Below the pieces are notes generated by a model. It ran no database searches. It was not told the DNA's origin and was given only the letters and a program-made list of their open reading frames with translations. The translations under genes and the position numbers were made by a program. DNA of 64,000 bases from Dyadobacter jiangsuensis. GTDB taxonomy: Bacteria > Bacteroidota > Bacteroidia > Cytophagales > Spirosomataceae. How positions within the stretch are numbered: the first letter of the stretch is position 1; each line of letters starts with the position of its first letter. The stretch is taken from positions 186,001 through 250,000 of the forward strand of contig NZ_PYAS01000008.1 of NCBI RefSeq assembly GCF_003014695.1, read 5' to 3'. Shown one piece after another: positions 8,158-17,061 of the stretch.

Positions 8158-10933
8158 ACTGATTTGCTGCTTGCTGCTGCTTTCGCTCTCGCCCCTGTTT
8201 GCACAAAAGGTTACCCCGGGAGGCAGCCCTCAGGCAGGTGGAATCAGCGGCATCGTGCTCGACTCGGCTTCGCGCAAGCCCCTGAGGATTGCGTCCGTCT
8301 CCCTTCTGCACGCACGGGACTCCGCATACGTAACCGCGACGACTACCGGCGGCGATGGTGATTTCCTGTTCCGGAAAGTCGCGCCAGGCTCCTACCGACT
8401 GCTCGTCACTTTTATGGGGTATAAAAATATATCCCTACCCATTACTGTAACGCGTGACGCCTCCTTGAACGTAGGAACGCTGCTCATGACCGAGCAGGGC
8501 ACGCAGCTCAATGAGGTGGTGATCAAACAGGAACGCGCACCGGTGACGATCAAACAGGATACAATCGAATTCAATGCGGGTTCATTCAAAACGCAACCCA
8601 ATGCGCAGGTGGAGGAGTTGCTCCGCAAGTTGCCGGGCGTGGAGGTAGCACGCGACGGTTCCATTAAGGCCAACGGCCAGGCTGTGAACAAGGTGCTCGT
8701 GGATGGCAAGCCGTTTTTTGGTAACGATCCTAAAATGGCGACCCGCAACTTGCCAGCCGACATTGTCGACAAGGTCCAGATGTTCGATCAATCATCCGAT
8801 CAATCGCAGTTTTCGGGTGTGGACGACGGCGACCGCGAGCGGACGATCAACATTACCATTAAGAAGGATAAAGGGAAAGGCTATTTCGGGCAAAATGCAT
8901 TGGGTGCAGGTACCAAAAACGGCGAGCAGTCGGCGCGCTACGAGGCAAAGCTGAACGTGAACCGCTTCAACAACCACAATGGCGGGCCTAACCGGCAGAT
9001 TTCGGTCATTGGGCAGGCCAATAACCTGAACCAGCAGAATTTCACGATGTCGGCGGGAGGCGGCGGTCCGCAATTAATAGGCCAGCCCGGCGATGGCGGT
9101 GACGATGGACCAGCCGCGCCATCCAATATCACCGAGGTAGCCGCTTTGGGCGCTAACTACCGGACCGAGAGTAGCGCAGTCAAATGGGGCAAGCGCTCTG
9201 AAATGGCCGCCAGCTATTTCGCCAACCGCGCAGTCACCATCACCGATCAGCAAAGTCATCGGGAAAACATACTGCCCGGCCAGTCGTTCCTGACCGACCA
9301 AAGCAATTATTCCAAAAACACGCAGCTTACGCACCGTATCAATGGCCGCTTCGACCTGCCGATCGACTCGCTGACCAGTCTGCGGCTCACGCCCAATGTC
9401 AGTTTCCAAACGAAAGATTTGCTAAGCCAAAGCAACAGTTATTCGTACCGGTCGATAACAGATTCCCTAAATAGAGGCCTCACCCATTACGACCTCCATG
9501 GAACCGGATTGAATGGCTATAATAATCTGTTGCTGATGCGGAAGCTCCGGAAAGAAGGCCGGTCCTTGTCTGCAAACCTGAACACCATATTGACCACGAG
9601 CAATACGACGGCCTACAACCGGTCGGAGAACACCTTCTTCGACACACTGACGACCGGCGCCCGGCAAAACATCGACCAGCGTAACGCACAAGAGCAATCG
9701 GCTTTCCAGAACACCATGACCGTTTCTTTCACCGAGCCCATTTCTTTTACCAAAAAACTGGAATTCAGGTATGCATATAGCAACAATTTCGGAAAGCTAT
9801 TCCGAAATGTGGCCAATAAAACCGAGGAAACCGACGAGTATGACCGGCCCGACGCTTCATTGAGCAGAAACTTTGTGAATACCTTTGAAACCAACCGGCT
9901 GGGCGCCACTTTCCAAACCCGGCGGTTGCGCTACACCATCGCATTGGGTGCAGACGCGCAGCTGGCATCCCTGCGGCCTGTCGACCGGTCCAGCGACGCC
10001 GGTTACCGCTCGCGTTACGGGTACTTTATGCCTAATGCGCTTTTTTCATACACATTCAGAGGAAACAAGAACCTGCGGCTGCAATACCGGACGCGCGTCG
10101 TCTCGCCGGGCATCACACAGCTCATTCCCGTTGCAGACAATTCCAATCCACTCAATATCAGCATTGGAAACCCTGCATTGCGGCCTGAATACTACCACAA
10201 CCTCACGCTCACATTCAGCACCTCGTCGCGGGGCGGCACGGACAACCTCTTTATTTTCAGCAGTTTCAATCAAAGCAACAACCGCATCGGCGTTTCCACT
10301 GCCACCAACAGTTCGGGGGCGCAGGTTACAACGCCGATCAATACGAGAGGGTTTATATCGGGCAATGGATTTGTGGGATTAAGTAAAAAGATAGAGCCGT
10401 TACGGCTTTCGGTTAACCTCAGTACGCAGGGAAGCGTTGCCCGCAATACGAATGTTATCAATGAATCGGACAACGTAACCACTTCTACCTCCATCGGACA
10501 GGGTATCCGGCTGCAATCCGATTACAACGGCCGGATCGATTATGGCCTGAGTGCACGCATTACGTATCAGCAGGCTCGGTATTCCCTTTTATCCCAACAA
10601 AATATGCAATACTGGTCGCAATATGCGACGGGAGACGTGCATTGGCAGCTTCCCGGTAACATTGTTATCGCGTCGGACCTTACCTACACCGGTAACACCG
10701 GCCGCGCCGAGGGATACAACCAGCGTTTCCTCCTCTGGAATGCCTCCGTTTCCAAACAGTTTTTACGTACGAAGCAAGCTGAGGTCCGGTTGCAGGTCTT
10801 CGACCTCCTCAACCAGAATCGCAGCCTTATCCGGAACACCGGCGACGCCTATATCGAAGACGTCCGCAGCCGGATATTGAAGCGGTATTTCCTGATCAGC
10901 CTTGTGTACAATCTCAGGAAATTCGGGGTGTGA
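8144..10933 (+). CDS. Outer-membrane beta-barrel protein with carboxypeptidase-like regulatory domain
   Basis: This 929-residue outer-membrane protein starts at a GTG that overlaps the end of the GLPGLI gene by 14 bp, which suggests translational coupling. It has a signal peptide (to about PLFAQ), then a carboxypeptidase regulatory-like Ig domain (GISGIVLDSASRKPLRIASVSLL), a plug-like segment (VEELLRKLPGVEVARDGSIKANGQAVNKVLVDGKPFF, quoted here only as a region near residues 150-190), and a long barrel with many aromatic-ended strands. A clear TonB box is not visible. The partner GLPGLI protein probably works with it at the outer membrane; the cargo is unknown. Confidence 0.88.
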   Translation: MEAFKLICCLLLLSLSPLFAQKVTPGGSPQAGGISGIVLDSASRKPLRIASVSLLHARDSAYVTATTTGGDGDFLFRKVAPGSYRLLVTFMGYKNISLPITVTRDASLNVGTLLMTEQGTQLNEVVIKQERAPVTIKQDTIEFNAGSFKTQPNAQVEELLRKLPGVEVARDGSIKANGQAVNKVLVDGKPFFGNDPKMATRNLPADIVDKVQMFDQSSDQSQFSGVDDGDRERTINITIKKDKGKGYFGQNALGAGTKNGEQSARYEAKLNVNRFNNHNGGPNRQISVIGQANNLNQQNFTMSAGGGGPQLIGQPGDGGDDGPAAPSNITEVAALGANYRTESSAVKWGKRSEMAASYFANRAVTITDQQSHRENILPGQSFLTDQSNYSKNTQLTHRINGRFDLPIDSLTSLRLTPNVSFQTKDLLSQSNSYSYRSITDSLNRGLTHYDLHGTGLNGYNNLLLMRKLRKEGRSLSANLNTILTTSNTTAYNRSENTFFDTLTTGARQNIDQRNAQEQSAFQNTMTVSFTEPISFTKKLEFRYAYSNNFGKLFRNVANKTEETDEYDRPDASLSRNFVNTFETNRLGATFQTRRLRYTIALGADAQLASLRPVDRSSDAGYRSRYGYFMPNALFSYTFRGNKNLRLQYRTRVVSPGITQLIPVADNSNPLNISIGNPALRPEYYHNLTLTFSTSSRGGTDNLFIFSSFNQSNNRIGVSTATNSSGAQVTTPINTRGFISGNGFVGLSKKIEPLRLSVNLSTQGSVARNTNVINESDNVTTSTSIGQGIRLQSDYNGRIDYGLSARITYQQARYSLLSQQNMQYWSQYATGDVHWQLPGNIVIASDLTYTGNTGRAEGYNQRFLLWNASVSKQFLRTKQAEVRLQVFDLLNQNRSLIRNTGDAYIEDVRSRILKRYFLISLVYNLRKFGV

Positions 10934-10935
10934 AG

Positions 10936-12198
10936 TTATGGTTCTCCCACCACCAACCGGCCTTTGGACTCTCCTGCCCCTCTGCCTGTGAGTGTATAAT
11001 AGTAGGTACCTGGTGCCAGTTTCGAAATATCCAGCAGCTGGCTGTCGGAAGTAATGCTGAGCGATAATGCGGCTTTTCCGTTACTATCGCTCAGCTGGAA
11101 CTCGCCCCCTCCGACAGCCAGCCCATTCGCCAGCGTAACCTGACTATTGGATGGATTAGGATACACAATGAAATCTTTTAGCGGGATCTTCTGCCGGGGC
11201 ATCTCCACGGAAGGGCCGGTAAAAGTGCTGATGAGCCCCCTTTGCGTAGCCACATACAAACGCCCGTTCGCATACGCCAAGCCATAGGTGTAGTACCCTG
11301 CCAAAGTATCCACCGCCGTCCAGGCTTCCGAAAGCGGGGCGCCAATGCGCCGGCTGTAAAGGATTGTATGGTTATCCCCAAAATTCACTGCCGCATAAAT
11401 ATGTGTGGCAGTAGCTGTTGCCCGCGAAACGCTTCCGCTCCGCATGCCCGCGGGTACGTGTGTCCAGGTAGCGCCGTTGTCGGCACTCGCAAAAGCCTTG
11501 GAATTGGTAAATGCCCAGATATGCTTGCCCGTTTGTACAAAATCGAAGGTAATGAGCCCGGGAAGAATGCGACCGCCATGGTAGCGGATGTCCCACCGGC
11601 CGGTTTTATCATCCAAAACGGCAAGCGTACCATTCGCACCCATGCCGCCGATCAGGCAACTGTCGGTGTTGATAATTGCATTGAAACTGTAACTACTCCT
11701 GAAATCGAGACCGTTGTTAAATGCCGCCCAGGCGGTACCAGCCGCATTGAGCTGCTGTACACCCTGGTCGTCGGTGGCTACATATAAGGTACCTTTTCTT
11801 TCGGCAAACCGGACCGGTGCAGTCCCGGAAAGCCCCTGGGAGGCGAAGCGCCAGCTTTTGCCATTGTCGGTACTTTCATAAATGCCCTTTCCATAGCCGG
11901 TAGCGTACAGCTTGCCTTTGAAGGCGGCAAGGTCGTCGATTCCCGAGGGTGCCGGATTGAATTCCGAGGATGCCGTCCACGACGTTCCCCACCGATCGGC
12001 CACATATACCTGGCTGGCGCCGGCCGCATAAAGTTTCCCGCCAAGATTGCGTATCGCGTATATGTCGCTGGTCGGCACCTGCGTCTCCGCACGCCAGACG
12101 ATGCGTGCAGCGCTTGTCAGGTCGCCGGATGTCGCATCGGACTGTGCCCATGCGTATTGAAAAGAAAGTAAACTGAGAAGGAAGCAAATGATTTTCAT
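10936..12198 (-). CDS. T9SS type A sorted propeller-like protein
   Basis: This protein of about 420 residues is secreted by the type IX system. I choose the ATG at 12198 because it directly gives the signal peptide MKIICFLLSLLSFQYAWAQ; an upstream in-frame start at 12240 adds 14 non-signal residues. The body has repeated GKLYATG / NGRLYVATQRG / ADNGATWTHV units typical of sialidase- or BNR-like beta-propellers. The C-terminal 80 residues (VYPNPSNSQVTL ... LAPGTYYYTLTG) form a type A sorting domain. It converges with the beta-barrel gene, leaving only 2 bp. The ligand is unknown. Confidence 0.85.
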   Translation of the reverse strand: MKIICFLLSLLSFQYAWAQSDATSGDLTSAARIVWRAETQVPTSDIYAIRNLGGKLYAAGASQVYVADRWGTSWTASSEFNPAPSGIDDLAAFKGKLYATGYGKGIYESTDNGKSWRFASQGLSGTAPVRFAERKGTLYVATDDQGVQQLNAAGTAWAAFNNGLDFRSSYSFNAIINTDSCLIGGMGANGTLAVLDDKTGRWDIRYHGGRILPGLITFDFVQTGKHIWAFTNSKAFASADNGATWTHVPAGMRSGSVSRATATATHIYAAVNFGDNHTILYSRRIGAPLSEAWTAVDTLAGYYTYGLAYANGRLYVATQRGLISTFTGPSVEMPRQKIPLKDFIVYPNPSNSQVTLANGLAVGGGEFQLSDSNGKAALSLSITSDSQLLDISKLAPGTYYYTLTGRGAGESKGRLVVGEP

Positions 12199-12293
12199 GG
12201 CTAACAAATGTTGTTGAAAACATGATGTCGTAAATACCACAAAAATGGTTTGTAAGGATTGAGTGAACGGTCCAGATTCCCGCCCTTAAAATG

Positions 12294-12331
12294 ACAAAAA
12301 GCGTGCTATGGTAGCTCCATGACACGCTTCT
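12294..12331 (-). terminator. Rho-independent terminator for the PepSY/receptor operon
   Basis: On the minus strand a 7-bp perfect stem (AAGCGTG with CACGCTT, positions 12299-12305 and 12323-12329), with an inner ATGG/CCAT helix, is followed directly by a T-run and then GTCATTTT. It lies about 190 bp beyond the stop of the PepSY gene and before the next minus-strand gene, so it plausibly ends that transcript. The rest of the 12241-12523 gap shows no gene. Confidence 0.6.
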
Positions 12332-12523
12332 ACATTACTGTTCGTTTATCGGCTTATTATTCTTTCTTGGATCTGAAAATCTGTGCTGTTACGAGCTGTT
12401 TTTTACCCATTATCCTGACCATCAGATAACTAATAATTTCGCGCTCTCACACGACGTAAAATTAGTTCTATAATGGAAATAACAAATACTTCCATGTTAT
12501 TTTTTTACCAAAAGGTAGAGCTA

Positions 12524-14008
12524 TCAATTACGTGCCTTGCTAACCTTCCTCGCTCCCCATTTCCACGTCAAAACCAGCCCGGTAATACTCACAAGCGTTC
12601 CGCCGATCATCAGCACCATCACCACAATGTCCCACAGCGGTCGCTTGTAAACCAGAAAACTGAAATCAAAGCAGTGCAAGCCGTGGTACAGCCAGCGTTC
12701 CAGCCGGCTCAGGTCCTGGTGTTTCAAAACAACCTGTGCCGTAGCGGGATCGACGTAATACCACTTTTCGTCCTCCAACGCCATTTTCACCCGAAGCACC
12801 GGCAGGCGTTTTTCATGGTTTTTAGCGTAGTAATAATCGTCGTATGCATACAGCATAACTGCTTCCTTCAATGGCACACCTGCGTTCATTTCTTGCAATT
12901 TTGAAACAAGTGGTTCCAATGGCAGTCGGGCAAGCGGTGCTGCGTGTATGTCGTTCGCTGCGAGCAGTTGCGTATGATGCTCGTCGGCATATGCGGTATA
13001 ATAAGGCTTCCCATTCCATTGCGTCAGATGGATCTCCCTGGTATCCAGCACCGAACCTAGTTTTTCCGCTGCGACGACCGATGAAATGCTGAACTTTTTC
13101 GCATCCAGTACACCTCCCGTCCACATGAAAGACTCTTCCGGTTCGAGCCGCGTAAACGGCGCCCAATCCCAGGGAGTCATGGAAAGCAGCCCGCTGAATA
13201 CCCATGTAAAAACGAACAACCCAAATGCGAAGCCGGTGTAATGGTGCCAGCGAAACCATTTCTTCTTGTAAGGGCTGAATGCCACCCCGCGATTGCGCTT
13301 GTACCGCACGAAGCCCATCACCATACCCGTAATGCACATCAGGCAGCCGATTGTGGATGACCATACGATGATATCATTCCAAAGCGGGCGATTTCTGAGC
13401 AGTACTGTCGGGTAAATCCAATGCGGAATCGGTCCCAGCCAGGCCAGGAACCTTTGTTTGGCATTCACCATTTGCACCACTTCGCCCGCCTGCGCAGCCA
13501 CATACACGTAGGTGCGCGCGCGGTCGGCCATATGCACGCGGTACACCGGCGTGGCGTACCCCTGCGAACGCGCAGCGGCCATCCATTGATCTATTTCCGT
13601 CAGGAATTCGACTCTTTCGATGCTCCCTCCTCTCATGAAACGAACAGCCAGCTGCACGGCCAAAGCGGAATCCGCACCTTCAAATAATGCCCCATCATCT
13701 GCAAAAACAGCCTGATACCTGCCCTTGGTCGTGGTGAGGCGGTATACCGGACGATCGAGCAGCATTCCCAACCGAATGGAGCGCAAAGTATCTTTGACTC
13801 CCGCGCTGTCGAGTGCCTGTGCAATTGTAAGGTTTGCTTTACTGAAATCGGGAGCCGGAAGGCGTTGAAGCCGCTCATGGTACCGCATGGTCGGGTATTT
13901 CACGTACATCATCGCGAAGCCCGAGAGAAACCAGACTACGAAGAGCAGGCTTAACGCGAAGCCCAGGTAGCGATGGACAAGCAGAGTTAGTTTTACCAGC
14001 TTTTTCAT
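12524..14008 (-). CDS. PepSY-associated transmembrane protein
   Basis: This 494-residue inner-membrane protein has four clear helices: an N-terminal one (YLGFALSLLFVVWFLSGFAM), two central ones around residues 215-280 and one near the C-terminus. Periplasmic PepSY-like segments lie between. Conserved features include the VHRYLG opening, WHHYTG before the third helix, and LYHGLHCFDF. Members usually accompany TonB receptors for iron or other metal chelates and are proposed to act as reductases of the imported chelate. Here it lies 42 bp downstream of a TonB receptor on the same strand, so it should share the cobalamin riboswitch leader. Confidence 0.85.
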   Translation of the reverse strand: MKKLVKLTLLVHRYLGFALSLLFVVWFLSGFAMMYVKYPTMRYHERLQRLPAPDFSKANLTIAQALDSAGVKDTLRSIRLGMLLDRPVYRLTTTKGRYQAVFADDGALFEGADSALAVQLAVRFMRGGSIERVEFLTEIDQWMAAARSQGYATPVYRVHMADRARTYVYVAAQAGEVVQMVNAKQRFLAWLGPIPHWIYPTVLLRNRPLWNDIIVWSSTIGCLMCITGMVMGFVRYKRNRGVAFSPYKKKWFRWHHYTGFAFGLFVFTWVFSGLLSMTPWDWAPFTRLEPEESFMWTGGVLDAKKFSISSVVAAEKLGSVLDTREIHLTQWNGKPYYTAYADEHHTQLLAANDIHAAPLARLPLEPLVSKLQEMNAGVPLKEAVMLYAYDDYYYAKNHEKRLPVLRVKMALEDEKWYYVDPATAQVVLKHQDLSRLERWLYHGLHCFDFSFLVYKRPLWDIVVMVLMIGGTLVSITGLVLTWKWGARKVSKARN

Positions 14009-14050
14009 TATTCAGCCCGTACAAATCTCTTGATTTGTGGAAACCATTTG

Positions 14051-16252
14051 CTATAAACTATACCTCAAACTAACCAGAAAATTCCGCGTGGTTCCCGGCG
14101 AGAACTGGTTCGCATAGATCGCATTGGCATAATACCGCTCATTGAACAGGTTATTAATGTTCAACCGAATACCCACGCGCCCAATGCGGTACCCCAATGC
14201 CAGATCAGCCAGTGTGTAAGCCGGCATCACGAATGTGTTGGTGCTGTTGGTAAATGTCTCGTCCATGTAGTTGACACCCGCGCCTAAGCTCGCCCCTTTC
14301 CACGCGCCGTTCTGTACCTCGTAGTTCAGCCACACATTCACCATATTCGCCGGTGCAAATGCTACCTGCTTCCCGGCCACCGGATTGAGTTCCGCGCCGT
14401 CAAAAGGCAGGTATTTCGCTTTGGAAAAGGTGTAGCCTGCCGTCACGTCCAGGCCACGCGCCAGGCTTCCGTTCACCTCGGCCTCAAACCCTTTCGACTC
14501 GGCAGATCCAATACGCTTGTAAATGCCGCCGGGCAGCGCTTCGAGCTGGTTGTTTTTACGCATGTAGTAGAATGCCAGGTTAGCCGTCCATTTCGCACTC
14601 ATTTCCAGCCTCGATCCCACTTCTCCCTGATACCCGGTTTCCGGATCGAACGTCTCGCCATTCGGCGCTACACGGCGGGCTGGTTTGAAATAGGTCGAGT
14701 AAGAGCCGTACACCGAAAGCACTTCCACAGGCTGGTAAACCAGTCCGGCGCGGTAGGTCAATGCCGATTTTGAAATCTTCGATTCGGGGCCTTGCGATGT
14801 CACATGCCGATCCGTATCGACCTGATCCGTGTAATAAGTGCCGCGGAAGATATCGTAGCGCAAGCCGATCAAACCTTTCAGTTTCTCGCTGATTTTGATC
14901 CAGTCTTGCACATAAATTCCGTGCACATTCTCCATCGTAGCCCGGTAGTAGGTATCCTTAAAATCAATATAACCCTGATTCAGAATGGGGTTACGCACGG
15001 CTACGGTTGCATTCTTCCCCGGCCCGAAAACGTCGCCGTTATAGGTCTTACGATCGAGCAAGCTCAGCGAATAGCCGGCCAGCAGCTTGTGTGAAATCCC
15101 TTTGGTATCAAACTCGTAAGTCAGTTCCAACTGATTTTGTAACGGCTTGGTGAGGTGATTGAAATAGAACGGAAACGATCGGTTTAATGAATCCAATGTG
15201 GTATTGAACGACAGCTCCTCGGTCGAGAAATAGTCGATGTTATCGTCGTAATAGGAAAGCTGGTCCGAAAGCGTCAGGCCGGAATTGAAACGGTGCACAT
15301 ATTTGAGCTGATAATCGTAGCGCGTGTGTTTCAGGAAATCAGCGGGGTCGTTGTAGCGCGTCCCGCGGTCCATACCCGGTGCGAGTCGGCTGCCTTCGAG
15401 CATCGGCAGGCCGGTATCGGTGTCGTAAATGTCCTTATTAGCACCGATAGTGAGGTAAAACAGGTCGCGCTCTGTGGGCGTGTATTCCAATGCCAGGTAA
15501 CCGTTGTTGGTATTCGAGCCCGAGTGGCGGTAGCCGTCTGTATCCGACATCCCGAAGTCGATTCGGTAACGCAGCTTGTCGTTGATCGGCCCGCCCGCGC
15601 CCGCACGGATGCGCCGCGTATTGAAGCTGCCATAAGCCACCGAAAAATCAGCTTTGAAATCCGCCGAAGGCCGTTTTCGGGCAATATTAATAATCCCTCC
15701 CAAAGCCGAATGCCCAAACAGCACCGAAGCCGGTCCTTTCAGTACCTCCACGCTTTCCACATTGGCGAGGTTGGTGTTAGGTGCGCTGGTAGAAATGTTA
15801 TGCCGCTCATCGCGCACGCCATCGACCATCAGTACAAAATTGGAAAAACCACGGATCGTGAAATGCTGAAAGCCGCCGTAAGTGTTGTTGGCACGCACGC
15901 CGGTAGTGTTTTTCATGGCTTCCTGCAAATCGTCGATGCCCCGCTGCTCGATCGTGCGCGCCGAAACGGCCGAGGTCGTCAGCGGCATGTCCCGTAAAGG
16001 CACGTCAATTTTATTAATGCCCGAAAACGCATTGCGGTGCGTACCGGAAACCGTCACTTCCGACAAGTGATGGGTACGGGCCACGTCTGGTCGGGCCACG
16101 CTTGGTCGGGCCACGCTGTCGGCAGGATTTACAGGTGCGGTTTGTGCCAATGCACTACTCCAAGGAGATACCAGTGCCACTGCCAGCAGGGCACACAGAG
16201 AGGCCTCCCCGATTCTGCCATACCGCGGGCAGCGGGTCGTAAAACTGAACAT
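14051..16252 (-). CDS. TonB-dependent receptor of the siderophore-receptor type, riboswitch-controlled
   Basis: This 733-residue outer-membrane receptor has a signal peptide, a short repetitive linker (SVARPSVARPDVARTHH, encoded by 15-bp tandem units), then a plug domain (IEQRGIDDLQEAMKNTTGV ... VEVLKGPASVLFGHSALGG) and a 22-strand-type barrel ending FLVSLRYSL. Plug and barrel look like FhuA/FpvA siderophore receptors rather than classical BtuB, yet the leader is a cobalamin riboswitch, so expression should fall when B12 is plentiful. Likely cargo is therefore a corrinoid, or a metal chelate needed when B12 is scarce. It is followed by the PepSY gene. Confidence 0.9.
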   Translation of the reverse strand: MFSFTTRCPRYGRIGEASLCALLAVALVSPWSSALAQTAPVNPADSVARPSVARPDVARTHHLSEVTVSGTHRNAFSGINKIDVPLRDMPLTTSAVSARTIEQRGIDDLQEAMKNTTGVRANNTYGGFQHFTIRGFSNFVLMVDGVRDERHNISTSAPNTNLANVESVEVLKGPASVLFGHSALGGIINIARKRPSADFKADFSVAYGSFNTRRIRAGAGGPINDKLRYRIDFGMSDTDGYRHSGSNTNNGYLALEYTPTERDLFYLTIGANKDIYDTDTGLPMLEGSRLAPGMDRGTRYNDPADFLKHTRYDYQLKYVHRFNSGLTLSDQLSYYDDNIDYFSTEELSFNTTLDSLNRSFPFYFNHLTKPLQNQLELTYEFDTKGISHKLLAGYSLSLLDRKTYNGDVFGPGKNATVAVRNPILNQGYIDFKDTYYRATMENVHGIYVQDWIKISEKLKGLIGLRYDIFRGTYYTDQVDTDRHVTSQGPESKISKSALTYRAGLVYQPVEVLSVYGSYSTYFKPARRVAPNGETFDPETGYQGEVGSRLEMSAKWTANLAFYYMRKNNQLEALPGGIYKRIGSAESKGFEAEVNGSLARGLDVTAGYTFSKAKYLPFDGAELNPVAGKQVAFAPANMVNVWLNYEVQNGAWKGASLGAGVNYMDETFTNSTNTFVMPAYTLADLALGYRIGRVGIRLNINNLFNERYYANAIYANQFSPGTTRNFLVSLRYSL
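16081..16116 (-). repeat. 15-bp tandem repeat behind the receptor signal peptide
   Basis: Two 15-bp units (16081-16095 and 16096-16110, one base apart in sequence) and the start of a third encode the VARPS/VARPD/VART pentapeptides between the signal peptide and plug of the TonB receptor. The unit length keeps frame. Confidence 0.8.
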
Positions 16253-16289
16253 ACTTTTAACCGTTTAAGGTGAGTAATGATCCGAAAAA

Positions 16290-16515
16290 GGCAGGTCTCC
16301 TGACTTGTAACATTTATGCCGTCCTTCCCGGTACAATGTTGAATGATTGAATGACTGAATGACCGAATGACCGAATAGATTTCTATTCAATCATTCAATC
16401 ATTCGGTCATTCAACATTACAGTACCAGTGGACATCATCTGGCATAAACTGCATTCGTTACTTACAGTTGCGCGACAGTTCGTGATTTGCACACGATTCC
16501 CTATTAATTCACTGA
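16290..16515 (-). promoter_or_regulatory. Cobalamin (adenosylcobalamin/B12) riboswitch
   Basis: Read on the minus strand, the leader carries the conserved cobalamin riboswitch parts in order: GGGAATCGTGTGCAAATCACG, an ACTGTCGCGCAACTGTAA segment, a TCCACTGG segment, CGGGAAGG and finally the hallmark AGTCAGGAGACCTGCC at 16290-16305. It lies 38 bp upstream of the TonB receptor start and should repress the receptor/PepSY operon when cobalamin binds. A large repetitive hairpin replaces the usual variable arm between the CCACTGG and GGGAAGG segments. I cannot see whether control acts on transcription or translation. Confidence 0.92.
16335..16418. repeat. Octamer-repeat hairpin inserted in the riboswitch variable arm
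   Basis: Left arm: four consecutive 8-bp units GAATGA+TT, +CT, +CC, +CC, then GAATAGA. Right arm: the inverted copy with three units, GAATGA+CC, +TT, +TT on the complementary strand. The central ATAGA/TCTAT pair and outer AATGTT/AACATT close a stem of more than 35 bp, with one unit more on the left arm. The closing GTAC/GTAC lies next to the CCACTGG segment, so the hairpin occupies the length-variable arm and leaves the conserved core intact. Confidence 0.85.
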
Positions 16516-16566
16516 ATGTGAAACCTTTTCCTGTTGGAAAATAAATTAAAGAACTTGTTTGGGGCG

Positions 16567-16574
16567 CAAAGTTA
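16567..16574 (-). promoter_or_regulatory. Bacteroidetes -7 element for the riboswitch transcript
   Basis: The minus strand reads TAACTTTG, an exact match to the TAnnTTTG -7 consensus. It lies about 50 bp upstream of the first conserved riboswitch base, with a TTTG about 24 nt further upstream. Its position inside the longer possible frame of the divergent ModE-like gene supports the downstream ATG of that gene. Confidence 0.5.
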
Positions 16575-16635
16575 CTATTTAGTCCTAGTTTGCGGCATCA
16601 AATCGGAAAGAATAGTCACTGCAACAAAAGATCAT

Positions 16636-16980
16636 ATGGAAAGACATGTCGAGATTCGGGTCCGGCATTGGGTGTTTGTGGACGAGGTCAAATTTTTCGG
16701 TCCCGGACGCTACGAGTTGCTCGAACGCATCGCCGAAACGGGCTCCATCGCGCAGGCCGCCAAAGAGATGGGGCTATCCTACAAAAAAGCATGGGCGATG
16801 GTCGACGCGCTCAATACGCTGGGTAAAGGCCCGTATGTGGTCACCCAAAAAGGCGGTACCAAAGGCGGCGGTACTGTCCTCACCGACACGGCCCGGGATG
16901 TGATGGCCGCCTACAAACGACTCAACGACAAGCTCCTCGCCGCATTGGCAGAAGAACAGGCACTGTTGTCACTCATCTGA
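16636..16980 (+). CDS. ModE-like winged-helix DNA-binding protein
   Basis: This is a 114-residue regulator resembling the N-terminal DNA-binding half of ModE (helix-turn-helix region RYELLERIAETGSIAQAAKEMG, then LSYKKAWAMVDALN; wing GPYVVTQKGGTKGGGTVLT). I choose the ATG at 16636 because homology begins there and an upstream TTG frame would cross the divergent promoter. ModE normally has a C-terminal molybdate-binding domain; none is present, so this protein cannot bind molybdate in the known way. It stands 81 bp upstream of a TonB receptor gene and may regulate it or the divergent operon. Confidence 0.82.
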   Translation: MERHVEIRVRHWVFVDEVKFFGPGRYELLERIAETGSIAQAAKEMGLSYKKAWAMVDALNTLGKGPYVVTQKGGTKGGGTVLTDTARDVMAAYKRLNDKLLAALAEEQALLSLI

Positions 16981-17022
16981 CGCAACTCGTCAATTTTTTC
17001 CCCTCTATTGGCAGGGACTCGT

Positions 17023-17030
17023 TATATTTG
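17023..17030 (+). promoter_or_regulatory. Bacteroidetes -7 element before the second TonB receptor
   Basis: TATATTTG matches TAnnTTTG exactly and lies 31 bp upstream of the chosen ATG (17062). A T-rich stretch at about 16992-16998 could serve as the upstream element. It suggests the receptor/peroxidase/Mo-fold genes have their own promoter as well as possible read-through from the ModE-like gene. Confidence 0.45.
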
Positions 17031-17061
17031 CGATATATCCGTTTATACATATCGCTTTCGA

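Noticed and set aside
15293-15997. 234-codon plus-strand frame antisense to the TonB receptor
   Set aside because: Shadow of the plug domain of the receptor.
16335-16418. Possible CRISPR array because of regular short repeats
   Set aside because: Units are only 8 bp with no unique spacers, and the two halves are inverted; it is a hairpin within a riboswitch.
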